NCBI GenBank assembly: GCA_002794515.1
Contig: PGTJ01000011.1
Location: forward strand, 1-19,075
DNA from: Phototrophicales bacterium
GTDB taxonomy: Bacteria; Chloroflexota; Anaerolineae; Aggregatilineales; Phototrophicaceae
Reading direction: 5' to 3'
Length of the DNA: 19,075 bases
Below are positions 1-6,649 of the stretch, piece after piece. The notes under the pieces are model-generated. The model did no database searches, was not told the DNA's origin, and saw nothing but the letters and a program-made list of their open reading frames with translations. The position numbers and the translations under genes were made by a program. Every line of letters begins with the position of its first letter. Within the stretch, counting starts at the first letter, position 1.

Positions 1-324
1 AAATCAGAGGTGTCGAGCCGTGTGATTTTGGGCGCGAATACACAAATTATCGATAGCGTGATTCGCGGTCCCGTGATTTTGGGCGATAATGTCATCATCA
101 AAAATAGCTATATCGGTCCCTATACCTCGATTGGTGATAATGTCACCGTCGAAAATAGCGAGATCGAAGCCAGCATCATCATGAAAGAATGCACCATTCG
201 GGGCATCCCTGGGCGCATCGATTCCAGCCTAATCGCCGATAACAGCATCGTCACATCGGCGAATCATATCATCCCATCCACACATCGTTTCATCTTGGCA
301 GAGAATAGCTACGTCCAACTCTGA
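1..324 (+). CDS. Glucose-1-phosphate thymidylyltransferase (RmlA long form), C-terminal part
   Basis: Only the C-terminal ~107 residues are present; the frame is open from base 1, so the GTG at 10 is internal. What is visible is a left-handed beta-helix of isoleucine/valine-rich hexapeptide turns (VILGANTQII, VILGDNVIIKN, YTSIGDNVTVEN), then an HRFILAENSYVQL tail. This arrangement matches the C-terminal domain of the long RmlA-type enzymes (the TIGR01208-like group), which make dTDP-glucose from glucose-1-phosphate and dTTP for deoxysugar synthesis. The nucleotidyl-transfer domain lies outside the window, so the substrate cannot be confirmed; another sugar nucleotidyltransferase with a beta-helix is possible. 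The gene ends 123 bp before the rhodanese gene, from which it is separated by a promoter-like stretch. Confidence 0.75.
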   Translation, partial: KSEVSSRVILGANTQIIDSVIRGPVILGDNVIIKNSYIGPYTSIGDNVTVENSEIEASIIMKECTIRGIPGRIDSSLIADNSIVTSANHIIPSTHRFILAENSYVQL

Positions 325-354
325 GGATAGAAGCCCATTTTTAACACAACTCAT

Positions 355-396
355 ATATACCCTATCTTGACGATTGTCATGGGTATATGTTATTGT
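355..396 (+). promoter_or_regulatory. Candidate sigma70-type promoter with flanking inverted repeat, upstream of rhodanese
   Basis: TTGACG at 367-372 (5/6 to the -35 consensus) and TATTGT at 391-396 (4/6 to -10) are separated by 18 bp. An 8-bp inverted repeat, ATATACCC at 355-362 and GGGTATAT at 381-388, brackets the -35 box, which is the geometry of an operator. Start of transcription would be near 403, giving a 5' UTR of about 45 nt. The hexamers and dyad are read directly; their function is inferred. Confidence 0.4.
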
Positions 397-447
397 TTAT
401 GCGGTAAAGTTTTCCTATTCAATAAGTCATATAACAGGAGTCCCCAA

Positions 448-1317
448 ATGCCCGATATTGCAGAACGTGGTTATGCCAAGCCCGATGTGTTGGTCTCGAC
501 CGATTGGGTGGCAGAAAATCTGAATAACCCCAATGTACGGATTATCGAATCCAATGAAGACCCCCTGCTCTACCCCAGTGGACACATCCCTGGCGCGGTA
601 CAAGTGGATTGGACACGAGACCTCAACGACCCCGTATTGCGCGATTACATCCAAAAACCACAATTCGAGACGCTGATGTCGCGTATTGGCGTGACTAAAG
701 ATACCACTGTTGTATTTTATGGCGATAAAAATAATTGGTGGGCAACGTATGCCTTTTGGGTATTCCAACTGTTTGGACACACCAACGCCAAAATCATGGA
801 CGGTGGTCGCCTCAAATGGGAAAAAGAAGGGCGCGAACTCACCCGCGAAGTGCCACAATATCCACCCACACAATATGTCGCCCCAGAACGGGATGATACC
901 AAAATCCGCGCCTTCCGCGCCCAAGTGTTAGAACACATCAAGGCACAAAAGCCATTGGTGGATGTGCGTAGCCCACAAGAATACACGGGCGAATTGCTCC
1001 ATATGCCCAACTATCCACAAGAAGGCACATTACGCGGTGGTCATATCCCAGGGGCGCAAAGTGTGCCGTGGGCGCGTGCGGTGAATCCCGATGATGGCAC
1101 ATTCAAAACCAGCGACGAACTCCGCGCCATTTATGAGGGGGAAAAGGGCTTAAAACCCACCGATGACATCATCGCCTATTGTCGCATTGGTGAACGCAGT
1201 AGCCATAGCTGGTTTGTCCTCACCTATTTGCTCGGTTATAACAATGTCCGCAATTACGATGGTAGCTGGACAGAATGGGGCAATTCGGTGGGCGTGCCTA
1301 TCGAAAAGAATGTCTAG
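448..1317 (+). CDS. Thiosulfate sulfurtransferase (two-domain rhodanese, CysA/SseA-like)
   Basis: This 289-residue protein is two tandem rhodanese domains. The N-terminal one has no catalytic Cys (VVFYGDKNNWWATYAFW). The C-terminal one carries the active loop C-R-I-G-E-R-S with Cys245, closely resembling actinobacterial CysA-type thiosulfate:cyanide sulfurtransferases, including the NYDGSWTEWGN C-terminal motif. It would take sulfane sulfur from thiosulfate as a Cys persulfide and pass it to an acceptor. The ATG at 448 is chosen because AGGAG at 436-440 stands 7 nt before it; the open frame further upstream runs back into the promoter. The next gene on the same strand is a SufE-like sulfur acceptor, so a donor-acceptor pair is plausible. 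The physiological sulfur acceptor is unknown. Confidence 0.9.
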   Translation: MPDIAERGYAKPDVLVSTDWVAENLNNPNVRIIESNEDPLLYPSGHIPGAVQVDWTRDLNDPVLRDYIQKPQFETLMSRIGVTKDTTVVFYGDKNNWWATYAFWVFQLFGHTNAKIMDGGRLKWEKEGRELTREVPQYPPTQYVAPERDDTKIRAFRAQVLEHIKAQKPLVDVRSPQEYTGELLHMPNYPQEGTLRGGHIPGAQSVPWARAVNPDDGTFKTSDELRAIYEGEKGLKPTDDIIAYCRIGERSSHSWFVLTYLLGYNNVRNYDGSWTEWGNSVGVPIEKNV

Positions 1318-1364
1318 GCATATTGCCATTTACGAGACAAGCAAGTTAATTATAGAATGGTATC

Positions 1365-1396
1365 AGGGCGCATCGTGTTGCGCCCTTGTGTTTATG
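1365..1396 (+). terminator. Hairpin with weak T-tract between rhodanese and sufE-like gene
   Basis: AGGGCGC (1365-1371) and GCGCCCT (1380-1386) form a 7-bp GC-rich stem with an 8-nt loop, followed by TGTGTTTATG. The T-tract is poor, so it is either a weak terminator of the rhodanese transcript or an attenuating/stabilising hairpin. It ends about 15 nt before the ribosome binding site of the next gene, leaving no room for a separate promoter after it. Confidence 0.35.
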
Positions 1397-1412
1397 ATAT
1401 AAGGATAGAACC

Positions 1413-1853
1413 ATGAGCCAAATACCCGCCAAATTACAACGCATCCTCGATGATTTTTCGGCGATAACCGACCGTCATGAACGGGCAGAATATCTTATCG
1501 AAATTGCCGACCGCTTTAATAGTGTGCGCGTGCCAGCCGATATTTCTGCGCGTCCACATCCCGAAGAAAATCATGTGCAGATGTGCGAATCCGATGCGTA
1601 TGTGTGGGCAATCCCCAAAGAAGACGGCACACACCAATTTTATTTTGATGTGCTGAATCCACAGGGGCTATCGGCGATGGCGCTGAGTGTGGTGCTGGCA
1701 GAGACGCTCAGTGGCGAACCAAACGAGGCAGTGGCGAAAGTCATGCCCGATATTGTCTTCACCCTATTTGGACGCGAGGTGGCGATGGGCAAAGGTCAGG
1801 GGTTGATGGGCATCGTGAACATGGTGCAATACGCCGCCAAATCGAAGCTATAA
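1413..1853 (+). CDS. SufE-like Fe-S/sulfur acceptor protein
   Basis: This 146-residue protein has the SufE/CsdE fold signature. A helical N-terminus (LQRILDDFSAITDRHERAEYLIEIADRF) is followed by the loop carrying the acceptor cysteine, here VQMCESDAYVWA with Cys58, in place of the classical VxGCxSQVW. The rest (LAETLSGEPNEAVAKVMPDIVFTLFG) matches the family's helical half. SufE proteins accept persulfide sulfur from a cysteine desulfurase (SufS) for Fe-S assembly. No sufS or sufBCD is in this window, and the neighbour is a rhodanese, so this paralogue may instead take sulfur from that enzyme; that part is inference. AAGGA at 1401-1405 lies 7 nt before the ATG. It overlaps the convergent zinc-ribbon gene by 6 bp. 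Confidence 0.82.
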   Translation: MSQIPAKLQRILDDFSAITDRHERAEYLIEIADRFNSVRVPADISARPHPEENHVQMCESDAYVWAIPKEDGTHQFYFDVLNPQGLSAMALSVVLAETLSGEPNEAVAKVMPDIVFTLFGREVAMGKGQGLMGIVNMVQYAAKSKL

Positions 1854-2048
1854 TTCGCTACAATCCCACATAAAGCCACATCGTTCACAGCGCACTTTGC
1901 ACGCACGCCGTACGACTGGTGTGGTGCAATTGGGACATACCGTAGATAGCGTGTAATTCGGCAATGGCGAGAGGGGCAATTGATGCGATGTTTGTGGAGG
2001 CTTGTGGATTGGCTTGTGCTTGTCGTCCATCGAATACAACTCGATCAT
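1848..2048 (-). CDS. Small six-cysteine zinc-ribbon protein, function unknown
   Basis: The ORF of about 66 codons has a charged, proline-rich, probably disordered first half. The compact second half has cysteines spaced C-x2-C-x8-C-x3-C-x2-C-x5-C, in the segments VCPNCTTPVV, CKVRCERCGF and MWDCSEL. Two CxxC knuckles suggest a zinc ribbon of the kind found at the end of ribonucleotide reductases or as stand-alone regulators. No specific function is recognised. The start is uncertain: ATG at 2048, ATG at 2030 or TTG at 2051 are all possible, and no clear ribosome binding site is visible. It lies directly downstream of, and on the same strand as, the tRNA-Cys gene, only 12 nt past a terminator-like hairpin. 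It may be expressed by read-through or as a leaderless message. Confidence 0.55.
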   Translation of the reverse strand: MIELYSMDDKHKPIHKPPQTSHQLPLSPLPNYTLSTVCPNCTTPVVRRACKVRCERCGFMWDCSEL

Positions 2049-2059
2049 CAATCAACAAT

Positions 2060-2083
2060 AAAGGCACACCACAGTGCGCCTTT
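2060..2083 (-). terminator. Intrinsic terminator after tRNA-Cys
   Basis: AAAGGC and GCCTTT form the outer stem, with an inner CAC/GTG after one mismatch and a CACA tetraloop. On the minus strand it is followed by TTATTGTTG. It starts 11 nt past the tRNA 3' end, the usual spacing for a single-gene tRNA transcript. Confidence 0.6.
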
Positions 2084-2093
2084 GATGAAGATG

Positions 2094-2165
2094 AGGCGAC
2101 GACCGGATTCGAACCGGTGAATAAAGCTTTTGCAGAGCTCTGCCTTACCACTTGGCTACGTCGCC
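2094..2165 (-). tRNA. tRNA-Cys (GCA anticodon)
   Basis: The 72-nt minus-strand sequence folds as a full cloverleaf. The acceptor stem is GGCGACG/CGUCGCC (perfect 7 bp), and the D-arm is GCC/GGC with an AAGUGGUAA-type loop. The anticodon arm is GAGCU-CUGCAAA-AGCUU with anticodon GCA, and the T-arm is ACCGG-UUCGAAU-CCGGU. The discriminator base is U, as expected for tRNA-Cys. The 3' CCA is not encoded. It has its own promoter and terminator, and sits among sulfur-transfer genes. Confidence 0.96.
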
Positions 2166-2179
2166 ATTGAACTTTATTT

Positions 2180-2208
2180 AGTATATGAAAAATTTGGCGC
2201 TCTCGCAA
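2180..2208 (-). promoter_or_regulatory. Promoter of tRNA-Cys
   Basis: On the minus strand, TTGCGA (2203-2208) and TATACT (2180-2185) are separated by exactly 17 bp. The predicted start site is near 2172, about 7 nt before the mature tRNA 5' end. The -35 box overlaps the left arm of a 9-bp inverted repeat (2205-2213 / 2240-2248). Confidence 0.6.
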
Positions 2209-2248
2209 GTAGCAAATTTATGATACAAAAAATCATGTCGCTACTTGC
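2205..2248. repeat. Perfect 9-bp inverted repeat with nested 5-bp repeat
   Basis: GCAAGTAGC (2205-2213) is the exact reverse complement of GCTACTTGC (2240-2248). Inside lies ATGAT...ATCAT, so the whole can fold as one long hairpin with small internal loops. It lies between the divergent tRNA-Cys promoter and the start of the membrane-protein gene. It may be an operator or a 5'-UTR hairpin; no long T-run follows either arm. Confidence 0.5.
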
Positions 2249-2280
2249 ACAAATGCCCAAAAATCGCCACAATAGACGAC

Positions 2281-3147
2281 ATGACAGACGAAAAAAATAC
2301 CCAACCCGACAATATGCCCACCGATGATGAATCGGTGGAACAAGCACAATCCATTGGCGAATCGACATCGACTGATGTGACAGGAAATGAAGCGTTATCT
2401 GATGCCGATCTGAATATAGCCCGCGCCGATGCCCCCACATCGGATGATGCGGACGACACGCCCACCGATGATTTAGACATCGAATCGGCATTGGCTTCGG
2501 TGGCAAATCTGAGCGCGATCATCACTGACACGACCGAGATGGTGCAAGTGGGACAAGCACCCAAATCTGCACCGAAGATAAGCCCGCCCGCCTTTTATGA
2601 ATCCGACTTTCCGCATCCGCCGTTATTGACCCTCGCTCGCGGGCAAATGCCATCGGTCATCCCTGCGTTGGCGCTCATGGCGATTGGCGCAGGCTTGACC
2701 TTTTTGCTCATCTCTGGCGCGGAGTCGGTCAATATGGATATGGTCGGTGTGTTGGCTGTTGGCGGGATATGTCTGTTATTCCTGTTGATATGGCTCGCCA
2801 GTGGCAGATGGGCGCGAGGGGCATTATTTTTGGCGCTGGTCACAGCGACAACGGCGGGCATCATCGCCATTTTGCCACAAACCCCGTTGGGAGCATCTGG
2901 TACACCCCTGCTCCTGTGCGGATGGGGGACATCGGTCATCATCAGTGGGTGGTTATCGCCCAAAAAGGCATCACAAGGCTTTTTTGGTGGTGTGTTGCTC
3001 ATGGTCATCGGCATCACAGGCTTTTTGTTCACTGGCGGATTTTTGCCCACAGAAATTTTGAACATCATCCAACAATATGGGTTGATCGTGGTGGCGGTGG
3101 CGGGTGTCGTGTTATTCATCCCAGCGATTTTCAAACGGCGTGGTTAA
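2281..3147 (+). CDS. Membrane protein with acidic disordered N-terminus and about six TM helices
   Basis: The protein has 288 residues. Residues 1 to about 115 are rich in Asp, Glu, Thr and Ser (repeated DDESV, DDADDTPTDDLD) with no predicted fold. From about residue 125 there are six hydrophobic spans, including VIPALALMAIGAGLTFLLIS, the span around MDMVGVLAVGGICLLFLLIW, a span ending TAGIIAIL, one with CGWGTSVIISGWLS, one with GVLLMVIGITGFLF and a last one ending FIPAIFKRRG. The acidic tail would be cytoplasmic. No family is recognised. ATG 2281 is preferred; an in-frame TTG at 2245 would add 12 residues but falls in the inverted repeat. The gene stops 3 bp before the GT4 gene, so the two are probably translated from one message with a role at the envelope. 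Confidence 0.72.
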   Translation: MTDEKNTQPDNMPTDDESVEQAQSIGESTSTDVTGNEALSDADLNIARADAPTSDDADDTPTDDLDIESALASVANLSAIITDTTEMVQVGQAPKSAPKISPPAFYESDFPHPPLLTLARGQMPSVIPALALMAIGAGLTFLLISGAESVNMDMVGVLAVGGICLLFLLIWLASGRWARGALFLALVTATTAGIIAILPQTPLGASGTPLLLCGWGTSVIISGWLSPKKASQGFFGGVLLMVIGITGFLFTGGFLPTEILNIIQQYGLIVVAVAGVVLFIPAIFKRRG

Positions 3148-3150
3148 TTC

Positions 3151-4224
3151 ATGCTCCGCATAGCCATTGATGCCAGCAAGACGACCATCGCCAAGACGAC
3201 AGGCACAGAATATTATGCCCGTGCGCTGATTCAAGCATTGATCACCATCAACACCGAACACGAATTGCATCTGTATTTTCGGGATGAGCCACCTGTTGGT
3301 TTATTCCCGCCTAGCCCATTAGTCCATTATCACATCATCCCATTTCGGCGGATATGGACGCATATCCGTTTTGCGTGGGAATTGTGGCGGTCACGCCCAG
3401 ATGTGACGTTTGTGCCTGCCCATACATTGCCCTTTTTCTTCCCCAGTCGGGCGGTGGTCACGGTGCATGATTTAGGATACAAACATTTTCCGCAGGCACA
3501 TCCATCCAAAGGACGGTTGTATCTGGATATGACGACTCGGTATAGCGCGTGGCGGGCGGGGCATATCTTAGCCGATAGCCAAGCCACCGCCGATGATCTG
3601 ACCCGATTTTACGGCACATCATCGCACAAAATCAGCGTGGTGTATCCCGCAACCGAGTCGTTGAGCATCGGCACATTGCCCGACCATCCTGCGCTCAGAG
3701 AACCTTATTTTTTATTCATCGGCACATTGCAACCGCGTAAAAATATCGCCCGCATTGTTGAAGCCTATCGGCAATTCCGCTTGACGGTAAAAAATCCGCC
3801 GAATTTGGTCTTGGCGGGGGCGAAGGGATGGTTATTTGACCAATCGTGGCTCATCGGTGAGGGCATCTATTGGCTGGGATACATCGATGAGGCGGATAAA
3901 GGCGCATTGTATGCCCATGCCTTGGCGTTGGTATTTCCATCGCTGTATGAAGGCTTTGGATTTCCCATCTTAGAGGCGATGGGCTGTGGCACACCCGTCA
4001 TCACCAGCACCACATCCAGTTGCCCCGAAGTGGCGGGTGATGCGGCGCTGGTGGTAAATCCAGAGAACATCGATGAACTGGTGATGGCATTGCATCGCAT
4101 CCATGACGATGAACCCTTCCGCGAGATATTGCGTCAAAAAGGGCATATGCAATATCGACAATTTTCGTGGGAAGCGGCGGCACGGCAGGTGCTAACGATT
4201 TTAGAAATGGTGGGGGCAACATAA
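3151..4224 (+). CDS. GT4-family glycosyltransferase
   Basis: This 357-residue protein has a typical GT-B retaining glycosyltransferase layout. The N-terminal half begins with the MLRIAIDAS strand and contains a VTVHDLGYKHFP segment. The linker IGTLQPRKNIARIVEAY opens the C-terminal Rossmann domain, and the nucleotide-sugar site is LYEGFGFPILEAMGCG, with the E-x7-E pair at Glu267 and Glu275 followed by PVITS. It would transfer a sugar from a nucleotide donor (commonly GDP-mannose or a UDP-sugar) to a polysaccharide or lipid acceptor on the cytoplasmic face. The exact donor cannot be read from sequence. It starts 3 bp after the membrane-protein gene, and a 199-bp repeat-bearing gap separates it from the next glycosyltransferase. 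Confidence 0.9.
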   Translation: MLRIAIDASKTTIAKTTGTEYYARALIQALITINTEHELHLYFRDEPPVGLFPPSPLVHYHIIPFRRIWTHIRFAWELWRSRPDVTFVPAHTLPFFFPSRAVVTVHDLGYKHFPQAHPSKGRLYLDMTTRYSAWRAGHILADSQATADDLTRFYGTSSHKISVVYPATESLSIGTLPDHPALREPYFLFIGTLQPRKNIARIVEAYRQFRLTVKNPPNLVLAGAKGWLFDQSWLIGEGIYWLGYIDEADKGALYAHALALVFPSLYEGFGFPILEAMGCGTPVITSTTSSCPEVAGDAALVVNPENIDELVMALHRIHDDEPFREILRQKGHMQYRQFSWEAAARQVLTILEMVGAT

Positions 4225-4256
4225 TGTATCCACATTTATCAGCATATCAGATTTTC

Positions 4257-4310
4257 GCTGAGGGTTCAAAACCCTCAGCTAGTCGTATCAAGCGCACTAA
4301 AGGCGCTCAA
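4257..4310 (-). repeat. Two-hairpin dispersed repeat, copy R1
   Basis: On the minus strand, hairpin A is AGCGC-CTTTAGT-GCGCT (4291-4307) and hairpin B is a perfect 10-bp stem with loop TTG (4257-4279). The linker ends in a CGACTAGC-like stretch. It faces copy R2 head to head. Same architecture as R2-R5, but with different paired stem bases. Confidence 0.85.
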
Positions 4311-4343
4311 GACAGAACACTCACCTCAAAATTCGTCCAAACT

Positions 4344-4396
4344 AGCCCCTTTAGTGGGCTTCCAAACCGAATAGCTAGCGGCTTAAAGCCTCTAGC
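4344..4396 (+). repeat. Two-hairpin dispersed repeat, copy R2
   Basis: Hairpin A is AGCCC-CTTTAGT-GGGCT (4344-4360). Hairpin B pairs GCTAG and GGCTT with AAGCC and CTAGC across one C-T mismatch (4374-4396). The linker CCAAACCGAATA matches the other copies. Copies R1 and R2 fill most of the 199-bp gap between the GT4 and GT9-GT26 genes; I see no promoter there, so the gap is probably transcribed. Confidence 0.85.
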
Positions 4397-4423
4397 GAGG
4401 CTTGTCATGCGGGGTGCGTTGCA

Positions 4424-6247
4424 ATGAACCGTTTCCTTATCGTTCAAACAGGCGATATTGGCGACCTCATCCTCTCTACACCTGCCCTATCCGCCTTGCG
4501 TGAGGCATATCCAGACGGGCATATCACCCTCATGACACCATCTCATTCTGCCCCTGTGGTGATGAACACGGGCTTGGTCGATGCCATCATCACCTTTGAC
4601 GCATCGCAATTCAACCGCACAACGGCATTTTTGAAGCCCCAGAATTTGCGGATGATCTGGCATTTGCGCCGTGAACGTTATGATGCGGTGCTGTTTTTTC
4701 GGCATTTCACACTCAAATTAGGCACAATAAAATTCGCGCTCATCGCCTATGCCAGTCGTGCCAAAAGGCGGATTGGTCTACAAAATGGCAATGGCTGGTT
4801 TTTGACCGACTCCATCCCTGATGACGGCTTTGGCGCAAGGCATGAGGCGCAATATTGGCTCGATTTGGTCGGATTAGTCGGTGGCAAACATGAACAATAT
4901 CCCGCCAAAGTGGCACAATCGCCATCCATCTTGCCCAAGCCCGATGACAAAAGACGGGTGGTCATCCACGCAGGCAGTGGTGGGTATAGCCTCGCCCGCC
5001 GTTGGGATGTGGAGAAATTCGCGCAGGTGGCGGATGAATTGCATCGGCGTTATGATGCACAAATCGTCTTGGTCGGGGGCAAAAATGATGACGGGCTGGC
5101 GGTGGAAGCCTGCATGAATAACCCATGCGTCAATCTGACAGGTCAGACGACACTGGCAGAATTGGCGGGTATCATCGCCGATGCCGATTTGTATATCGGC
5201 GCAGATAGCGGTGTGATGCACCTCGCAGGGGCTATCGGCGTGCCGATGGTGGCGCTTTTTGGACCGAGCAATCATCAGGCGTGGGGGACATGGTCGCCCA
5301 ATGGGCGGGTGGTCATCTTACGGAGCGCGGTCGAATGTAGCCCATGCAGTTATGTCGGGCATGGCATCGGCGCACGCGAGGGATGTATGGCACGGACGTG
5401 CATGAGACGAATCACCCCACAACAGGTCTTAGATGCGGTCGAAAGACTTTTTTCTGGTGATGATACCCCTCAGATGACGGTACAACATCCCAATCCTGTA
5501 CCATTCAGAACGCAGGCTTGGCAACGTCAATATATTTTGGGTCTGCCTGTGGACGGTCTAACATACGATCAGTGGATGGACATGATTGACGAATGGATTC
5601 ACACCAGCGATCGGTGTCATCATGTATGCACGGTGAATCCCGAATTCATGATGATCGCCCAAACAGATCCGATTTTCGCCAACGTCCTCAGACGGGCATC
5701 GATTTGTGTGCCAGATGGGGTCGGTTTGTTATGGGCGGCGCGGCGACTGGGTGAACCATTGCCACAGCGCGTCACAGGATCGGATGGTGTGCCACGCATC
5801 GCCCAAGAATCGCATCTGCGCGGGTGGAAGTTGTTCTTTTTGGGTGCAGGTGTGGGTGTCGCGCAAAAAGCGGCGGATGTGTTGAAGAGACAATATCCTA
5901 ATGTTCAGATCGTCGGCGTGTACGGTGGCAGTCCATCTCCTGAAGAAGAGGATGCGATTGTGCAGATGATCAACGATAGCGGTGCCGATATTGTATTGGT
6001 GGCGTATGGTGCGCCCAAACAAGATTTGTGGATCGCCCGCAATTTGCCCCACTTGCGGTGTAAAATGGCGATGGGCGTGGGTGGGTCTTTCGATTTTATC
6101 GCGGGTATCGTCCCCAGAGCGCCCATTTGGATGCGAAATTCTGGGTTAGAATGGTTATATCGGTTGTATCTGCAACCATCACGCATCAGACGAATGACGC
6201 GCCTACCCCGCTTTGTATGGGCGGTATTACGGCGTGGCAGAGAGTAG
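4424..6247 (+). CDS. Fusion glycosyltransferase: GT9 (heptosyltransferase-like) + GT26 (WecG/TagA/CpsF)
   Basis: This 607-residue protein consists of two complete glycosyltransferases. Residues 1 to about 345 are GT9: the N-terminal motif FLIVQTGDIGDLILSTPAL, then the donor-site region IGADSGVMHLAGAIGVP near residue 260 and VALFGPSN. A linker (about 346-366) leads to a GT26 domain to the end: VCTVNPEFMMIA near residue 400, PDGVGLLWAARRLG near 429, VTGSDGVP, GAPKQDLWIARN near 528 and GVGGSFDFIAG. GT9 enzymes usually add heptose or similar sugars to lipid-linked cores. GT26 enzymes add ManNAc-type sugars to polyprenyl-linked GlcNAc. The fusion suggests two successive additions in one glycan. 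Both domains keep their signature motifs. A heptose-kinase-like gene lies further along (11703-12698). Acceptors are unknown. Confidence 0.88.
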   Translation: MNRFLIVQTGDIGDLILSTPALSALREAYPDGHITLMTPSHSAPVVMNTGLVDAIITFDASQFNRTTAFLKPQNLRMIWHLRRERYDAVLFFRHFTLKLGTIKFALIAYASRAKRRIGLQNGNGWFLTDSIPDDGFGARHEAQYWLDLVGLVGGKHEQYPAKVAQSPSILPKPDDKRRVVIHAGSGGYSLARRWDVEKFAQVADELHRRYDAQIVLVGGKNDDGLAVEACMNNPCVNLTGQTTLAELAGIIADADLYIGADSGVMHLAGAIGVPMVALFGPSNHQAWGTWSPNGRVVILRSAVECSPCSYVGHGIGAREGCMARTCMRRITPQQVLDAVERLFSGDDTPQMTVQHPNPVPFRTQAWQRQYILGLPVDGLTYDQWMDMIDEWIHTSDRCHHVCTVNPEFMMIAQTDPIFANVLRRASICVPDGVGLLWAARRLGEPLPQRVTGSDGVPRIAQESHLRGWKLFFLGAGVGVAQKAADVLKRQYPNVQIVGVYGGSPSPEEEDAIVQMINDSGADIVLVAYGAPKQDLWIARNLPHLRCKMAMGVGGSFDFIAGIVPRAPIWMRNSGLEWLYRLYLQPSRIRRMTRLPRFVWAVLRRGRE

Positions 6248-6258
6248 GAGACTAGGCG

Positions 6259-6643
6259 ATGATGATTATTATCTTGTTTTTATTGTTCATGGGGTGCAAC
6301 ATATTGTTACCCCCGACAATCGGTAATGTCTATAGCAACATCTATATGATAGAGCCAACTATACCAACTCACGTTCGCCAACCCATTGGGCGAAGAATTA
6401 TTTGTGGAATTCAATCCTGCTACAGACAACACCACGTTGCGTGTTTCTAACTTGAAGTCTTTGACACTATACGAGGTTCAAACTGTGAACAACTGGGAAA
6501 TCATCTTGACATTCATTGTTCGTGAACCTGATGAGGTCTATGTAACAGGTGGGGCAAGTGGCGAAGTCCATTATGGCTATCCCGGTCCCGCCACATGGAC
6601 AGCCGTCAGTTTTGAGCCTTTCACGTTGATCATCACGAGATGA
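6259..6643 (+). pseudogene. Small lipoprotein-like gene, apparently frameshifted
   Basis: AGGAG at 6246-6250 precedes the ATG at 6259. The first frame begins with a short hydrophobic signal ending in a lipobox-like FMGC (MMIIILFLLFMGC), then NILLPPTIGNVYSNIY, but soon degrades and stops at about 6450. The +1 frame is open from 6353 and reads TFANPLGEELFVEFN, LYEVQTVNNWEIIL and ATWTAVSFEPFTLIITR, ending at 6643; it has the look of a small secreted beta domain. Joining the frames near 6360-6372 would give a protein of about 127 residues. Either the gene has a real frameshift, or there is a one-base sequencing error, or the second half is a separate ORF. No family is recognised. It sits between the fusion glycosyltransferase and the recombinase on the same strand. 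Confidence 0.42.
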
Positions 6644-6649
6644 ACTGAT

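Noticed and set aside
367..447. Upstream TTG start extending the rhodanese by 27 residues
   Set aside because: The TTG is the -35 hexamer of the likely promoter, and the ATG at 448 has a proper ribosome binding site.
4257..4396. CRISPR array or tRNA-like cluster
   Set aside because: There are only two inverted copies with no regular direct repeat-spacer pattern, and no cloverleaf can be drawn.
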